A DNA stretch of 64,000 nt from Streptomyces collinus (GTDB taxonomy: Bacteria; Actinomycetota; Actinomycetes; Streptomycetales; Streptomycetaceae): NCBI RefSeq assembly GCF_031348265.1, contig NZ_CP133771.1:7750001-7814000 (forward strand), read 5' to 3'. How positions within the stretch are numbered: position 1 is the first letter of the stretch; the number at the start of each line of letters is the position of its first letter. The position numbers and the translations under genes were made by a program. Positions 60,401 through 64,000 of this stretch are shown here, piece by piece. Below the pieces are notes generated by a model, which saw only the letters and a program-made list of their open reading frames with translations, did no database searches and was not told the DNA's origin.

Positions 60401-63400
60401 GGGGCAGTTCGTCGCCGGTTCGGCCGGCTTCGAGCCGGAACTGTCGCGCACGGTCGGCTGGTTCACCACCCTCTTCCCGGTGACCGTGGACCCCGGCACA
60501 GCGCCCGACTTCACCACGCCCGCGTACCTGACCGCCGCTCTCAAGGCGGTCAAGGAGGACCTCGCCCGGGTACCGGACAACGGCGTCTCCTACGGCGCCC
60601 TGCGCTACCTCACCCACACCGAGTTCGACGCGCCCGCACCCCAGGTGCTCTTCAACTACCTCGGCCGCTTCGCCGCCGGCGCCCCCGGCGACTGGCAACT
60701 CGCCGGCACCACCGGCCAGCTGGGCGAGAAGCGCGACCCGCGGATGCGCCTGCCGCGCGCCCTGGAGTTCAACGCGATCGCCGAACCCGATGCCTCCGGT
60801 GCGTACGAGCTGGTCACCACCATCTCCTGGCCCGACGGCCTCTTCACCGACGCCGACATCACGACACTCGGCGACTACTTCCGCACGGCCCTGGCCGGAC
60901 TCGCCGCGCTCGACCAGGGCGGCCACTCGCCCAGCGACTTCCCCCTGGTGCCCCTCACCCAGGCCGACGTCGACGCCCTGGACGGCCCGTCGCTGCGGGA
61001 CGTCCTGCCGCTGACCCCGCTCCAGGAAGGCCTCTACTTCCACTCGGTCTTCGACGACGACTCCGCGGGCGCCTACGTCGAACAGCAGCTGCTCACGCTG
61101 GACGGCGAGGTGGACGCCGACCGGCTCGCGGCCGCGGCCACCCGGCTGCTCACCCTGTTCCCGAACCTGGCCGCGCGCTTCACGGCCCTGGCCGACGGCC
61201 GCGTGGTGTCCGTCCTGCAGAACGGCGCCGAGGCCCCCTTCACCACCCTGGACCGCCCCGGCATCACCGACGAGGAGCTACGCGACCTCGCCGAGCGGGA
61301 CCGCCGCAGCGGCTTCGACCTCGCCACCGGCCCGCTCATGCGGTACACGCTCATCCGCACCGGCTCCGGGCGCGGCGTCCTGGTGCAGACCGTGCACCAC
61401 ATCATCGCCGACGGCTGGTCCGTACCGCCCATGCTCCGCGCGCTGCTCGCCGAGTACCACGCCCCGGGCACCGTCTACCCGACCGGCGGTTTCGCCGACT
61501 ACGTGCACTGGCTCGCCGGCCGCGACGCCGACGAGAGCGACCGCGTCTGGCGCGAGGAACTCGCCGGACTTCCGGGCCCCTCGCTGGTCGCCGAGGGGCA
61601 CACCCCCTCCGACCGGTTCGCCGACACCGCCATGGAGCCCGAGGGCGACATCGACGCGGCCGCCCGTGAGGCCGGTGTGCCGCTGAGCGTCGCAGTGCAC
61701 AGCGCCTGGGCCGTCACCCTCGGCGGCATCCTCCAGGGCCGTGACGTGGTCTTCGGCTCCACGGTCTCCGGCCGCGACGCCGACGTGCCCGGCATCGGGG
61801 ACATGGTGGGCCTGTTCATCAACACCGTCCCGGTACGCGCCCGTTGGGCCTCCGGCGCCACTGCGGCGGACCTGCTCTCCGCGGTGCGGGACCACCAGAG
61901 CGCCGTCCTGCCGCACCAGCACGTCTCCCTGGCGCGCATCGGCCGCCAGGCCGGCGCCGGCTCCCTCTTCGACACGCTCGTGGTGTTCGACGTGGCCACC
62001 GACGTGGCCTCACTGCGGCGCCCCGGCGACACCCTGACCGTCACGGAGCTCGTCAACGAGGGCGCCCCGCACTACCCGCTGACCCTCGTGGTCGAGCGCG
62101 CGCTCGACGGCCGCCCGCGCTTCAACCTCATCTACGACGGCGAACTGCTGGGCGAGACGACCGCCCGGACGGTCCTGTACACGTTCACCCGGACCCTGAC
62201 CGGCCTGCTCACCCACCCGGACACCCCGGTCGACGACCTGACGCCCGAGAGCGAGCGGCGTCCCGCACCGATCACCCCGGCCACCCTGGGCGCACTGTTC
62301 GACACCGCCGCCCGCCGGGACCCGGCGGCCACCGCCGTCACCCAGTGCGGACTCGACGGCGACACCCGTTCCCTGACCTACGGCGAACTGTCCGCCGGCA
62401 AGGACGACCTGGCCGCCGCCCTGCGCGCGGCCGGGGTCGGCCCGGGCAAGCGGGTCGCCGTGGCCGTCCCGCGCTCCCTGGAGCAGGTCGTCGCCCTGGT
62501 CGCGATCGTCAGCGCGGGCGGCGCGTACGTCCCGCTGGACCTGGCCTACCCGGACGAACGGCTGGAGTACGTCCTCGCCGACGCCGCCCCGCAGGTCGTC
62601 CTCGTGGACCGGGATCAGCGCGAGCGCTGCACGGAACTCCTGGCCCGGGCGGGGGTGCCCGCCCGGGTGCTGGTGCAGGGCGAAGAACCCCCGGCCGCTG
62701 CCACGGAGCCCGCTCCCGAGCCCGACTGGCACACCCCCGCCTATGTGATCTACACGTCCGGATCGACCGGCCGCCCCAAGGGCGTGGTCGTCCCGCACTC
62801 CAGCGTGGTGTCCCTGCTCGCGAACACTCAGCCGGACATGGACTTCGGCCCGGACGACGTCTGGGTCCAGTTCCACTCCTTCTCCTTCGACTTCGCCGTC
62901 TGGGAGCTGTGGGGCGCGCTGGTGCACGGCGGCGAGCTGCTGGTGCCCGAGTACGGACTGACGCGCTCCCCGGTCGATTTCCACCGGCTGGTCCGGGAGC
63001 GGGGCGTCACCGTGCTCAACCAGACCCCCTCGGCCTTCTACCAGTTCATCGAGGCCGACCGGCTCGCAGGAGAACCGCTGCCCGCACTGCGCCGGATCAT
63101 CTTCGGCGGCGAGGCACTGGACCTCGGTCGGCTGCGCGGCTGGGTCGAGCGGCACGGCACTGCCGCCCCCGAGCTGGTCAACATGTACGGCATCACCGAG
63201 ACCACGGTGCACGTCACCCACCGGGTGCTGACCGACGACGACTTCGTCCACGGCGACGACGTCAGCCCCATCGGCGGCCCGATCCCCGGCCTGGTCACCT
63301 ACCTGCTCGACGACCGGCTCCGCCCGGTGCCGCCGGGCCGGGAAGGCGCCATCTACGTCGCCGGCGACCAGGTCTCCCTCGGCTACCTGGGCAGGCCCGG

Positions 63401-64000
63401 GCTCACGGCGGGCCGCTTCGTGGCGAACCCGTTCACGGCCGACGGCTCCCGCATGTACCACACGGGCGACCTCGCCGTCCGCACCCTCGACGGCGAGCTG
63501 GTCTTCACCGGCCGCGCCGACGACCAGGTGCAACTCAAGGGCTTCCGCATCGAGCTGGGTGAGGTGGAGTCCGCGATCCGGGAACTCGACGGCGTGACCG
63601 ACGTGGCGGTGACGGTGGCGGACACCGGGGATCACCTGGTGGCGCACCTGGTGGGCCGGGCGCCGGCGGACTTCGCCGAGCAGCTGGCCGGGAAGCTGCC
63701 CGTGCACATGGTGCCGGGCAGGGTGCTCACGATCGACGCCCTGCCGCTGACAGTGAACGGCAAGCTGGATCGAAAGGCCTTGGCCGAGAACGCCCCAAGG
63801 GGCGCGGGGAACTGCGCGACCAGCCACTACGCACCCGCAGACGAAGATATCGCGGTGTCCGCACTTGCCAAGATCTTCGAAGAGACGCTGCCCGGCTCGG
63901 ACGTGACTCCCGACACCGACTTCTTCCACGCGGGAGGCGACAGCATCATCGCCATCACGGTCGTCAACCGTGCCCGCGCACTGGGCCTGCCGATCGCGCC
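57417..64000 (+). CDS. cchH: CchH: coelichelin-type NRPS, partial (A-T-E, C-A-T...)
   Basis: The frame runs past the right edge; about 2194 residues are present. Order: a leader of about 130 residues, A1 (FTSGSTGRPKG near 285; NGKLDRNAL near 625), T1 (LGGDSILAI near 680), E1 (HHVVVDGISW near 850), C2 (HHIIADGWS near 1327), A2 (YTSGSTGRPKG near 1780; NGKLDRKAL near 2114) and T2 (GGDSIIAI near 2177). A1 pocket residues read DINYWGGIGK, the code I recall for N5-formyl-N5-hydroxyornithine; A2 reads DFWNIGMVHK, a threonine code. This fits coelichelin modules 1 and 2. GGAAGGGA lies about 14 bases before the ATG pair at 57417, a long spacing. Confidence 0.93.
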   Translation, partial: MMEPRARLALLSPTRLADVRRRTGDYPDRTITEACAIGLSYWAAGRSPEGIDLTPGTLFADVLGWVDNGGRAPGGWEITPDGRGITVPHGVETEDAQLALDDLADFPDRPLGTIGPSSVAARLRTLAEWNDNRADRVRPTIVEMFHEQVRTRPDAVAVVDEHRTLTYREAAERAGQLAHHLLARRLGAEQVVGISLARSADMVIGLLAVLQAGCTFVPLDPQWPAARRAVVIEDARVVLQLNASGEHDPAEPDAVAVDLGDWRYGSYPAEAPGLTVPGDALAYVIFTSGSTGRPKGAMIRHEAISERLLWQVNEILGFGHDDASLFKAPLSFDISINEIFLPLVCGGRLVVLRPGGERDPHHLLSVIAEQRVTFTYLVSSMLDVLLEMAGDSGRLDSLRHVWCGGEVLTPELYERFRTKLGNVPMYHGYGPAETTIGVSHVIYRGAAERLSTSIGKANPNTQLYVLDDELRPVPVGVGGELYVGGFLLGRGYVGAPGLTASRFVANPFANDGSRLYRTGDLARFAPDGSLDFLGRADNQIKIRGMRLEIEDVEVGLAEHPRVRHTCVVAKKNAAGGTYLVGYVIPAAGGAEELRADEVKAWAAAHMVEYMVPAHIVVLEEFPLTANGKLDRNALPEPVIETGSLVRPATDDERAVCAAVAEVLRLEEVGADQDFFQLGGDSILAISLLSALREQGLHVTARQIFTHSTVGALAAVASREDVSTVDHADVATGTVVGSPVVQWLGETTDAVDGFVQSVVLNTPADLTADALDAILTALVSRHDMLRARLVRGERWSFDIPEADRAVPAGQQSDLPLDDCVALATAGLDPANGVMLRAVWRPSARQLVLVAHHVVVDGISWRVLMEDLATAWRQFSSGESIELPPVGTSFRRWTQLLERAAFDADSSSYRRPLPGEDQPLARRALSGTDTVANERLRTVSVGPEVTAALLNEIPAKFHAGVNDVLLTALAVALARRRRDLGQDQTFAHIELEGHGREGQFVAGSAGFEPELSRTVGWFTTLFPVTVDPGTAPDFTTPAYLTAALKAVKEDLARVPDNGVSYGALRYLTHTEFDAPAPQVLFNYLGRFAAGAPGDWQLAGTTGQLGEKRDPRMRLPRALEFNAIAEPDASGAYELVTTISWPDGLFTDADITTLGDYFRTALAGLAALDQGGHSPSDFPLVPLTQADVDALDGPSLRDVLPLTPLQEGLYFHSVFDDDSAGAYVEQQLLTLDGEVDADRLAAAATRLLTLFPNLAARFTALADGRVVSVLQNGAEAPFTTLDRPGITDEELRDLAERDRRSGFDLATGPLMRYTLIRTGSGRGVLVQTVHHIIADGWSVPPMLRALLAEYHAPGTVYPTGGFADYVHWLAGRDADESDRVWREELAGLPGPSLVAEGHTPSDRFADTAMEPEGDIDAAAREAGVPLSVAVHSAWAVTLGGILQGRDVVFGSTVSGRDADVPGIGDMVGLFINTVPVRARWASGATAADLLSAVRDHQSAVLPHQHVSLARIGRQAGAGSLFDTLVVFDVATDVASLRRPGDTLTVTELVNEGAPHYPLTLVVERALDGRPRFNLIYDGELLGETTARTVLYTFTRTLTGLLTHPDTPVDDLTPESERRPAPITPATLGALFDTAARRDPAATAVTQCGLDGDTRSLTYGELSAGKDDLAAALRAAGVGPGKRVAVAVPRSLEQVVALVAIVSAGGAYVPLDLAYPDERLEYVLADAAPQVVLVDRDQRERCTELLARAGVPARVLVQGEEPPAAATEPAPEPDWHTPAYVIYTSGSTGRPKGVVVPHSSVVSLLANTQPDMDFGPDDVWVQFHSFSFDFAVWELWGALVHGGELLVPEYGLTRSPVDFHRLVRERGVTVLNQTPSAFYQFIEADRLAGEPLPALRRIIFGGEALDLGRLRGWVERHGTAAPELVNMYGITETTVHVTHRVLTDDDFVHGDDVSPIGGPIPGLVTYLLDDRLRPVPPGREGAIYVAGDQVSLGYLGRPGLTAGRFVANPFTADGSRMYHTGDLAVRTLDGELVFTGRADDQVQLKGFRIELGEVESAIRELDGVTDVAVTVADTGDHLVAHLVGRAPADFAEQLAGKLPVHMVPGRVLTIDALPLTVNGKLDRKALAENAPRGAGNCATSHYAPADEDIAVSALAKIFEETLPGSDVTPDTDFFHAGGDSIIAITVVNRARALGLPIA
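63796..63844. repeat. Streptomyces repeat inside the NRPS A2-T2 linker
   Basis: The coding sequence contains AGGGGCGCGGGGAACTGCGC, then GACCAGCCAC and CGCACCCGCAGACG. I recognise this as the widespread Streptomyces intergenic element. Here it is read in frame as APRGAGNCATSHYAPAD between the A2 end (LDRKALAEN) and T2. Linkers tolerate insertions, which may explain its survival. Confidence 0.75.

Noticed and set aside
57381..61043. 1220-codon open frame antisense to the NRPS
   Set aside because: High-GC third-position bias leaves the complementary frame open; composition is Gly/Val/Asp-rich without motifs, while the plus strand encodes clear A, T, E and C domains.

Overview
The window is very GC-rich and gene-dense. 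It has GTG/TTG starts, GGAGG-type ribosome binding sites, a DmdR/IdeR-type iron box system and a coelichelin-type siderophore cluster, all of which point to a Streptomyces chromosome. The monomeric isocitrate dehydrogenase and the SoxR-boxed ABC transporter (43284-45185) match genes I recall from the right arm of S. coelicolor (around SCO7000 and SCO7008). The coelichelin genes sit immediately beyond them, which is not their place in S. coelicolor, so this is a different species or a rearranged arm.

Layout. 1-15186 is a sugar/cyclitol (inositol-type) catabolism and uptake region. It holds a class I aldolase (cut by the window edge), an IolC-like kinase, a divergent ABC importer (lipoprotein, permease, ATPase), a TIM-barrel isomerase/dehydratase, four Gfo/Idh/MocA dehydrogenases, an SDR, a PhyH-type dioxygenase and two LacI-family repressors with recognisable operators. 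15199-23062 is mixed: a cupin, a G-rich 7-bp minisatellite, tRNA-Pro(GGG), the tiny ribosomal protein bL37, an FAD monooxygenase, a cation/H+ antiporter, an astacin-like protease whose catalytic Glu is Gln, and a large LuxR-type ATPase regulator.

23089-28662 is the most unusual block. A TPR-CHAT caspase-like protein is divergent from a cytoplasmic subtilase, an ECF-type sigma factor and an acidic partner protein. The 3' end of the CHAT gene, including its stop codon, is repeated in tandem downstream. 28659-36675 carries an N-formylglutamate amidohydrolase-like gene, a TetR/SDR pair with a leaderless promoter, an NmrA-like reductase, and a two-gene cassette (P-loop NTPase plus membrane-anchored periplasmic-binding-fold protein) that abuts a broken DUF5713 gene.

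36764-48640 is more conserved: isocitrate dehydrogenase, M1 metallopeptidase, MscS channel, a YbhN-type membrane protein, the SoxR-type ABC exporter, a lipoprotein, a DcuS/DcuR-type two-component pair and a MarR regulator. 48798-64000 is the coelichelin-type cluster cchA to cchH, with iron boxes in front of its transcription units. The NRPS runs off the right edge; the two adenylation domains present read as N5-formyl-N5-hydroxyornithine and threonine activating, as expected for coelichelin modules 1 and 2.
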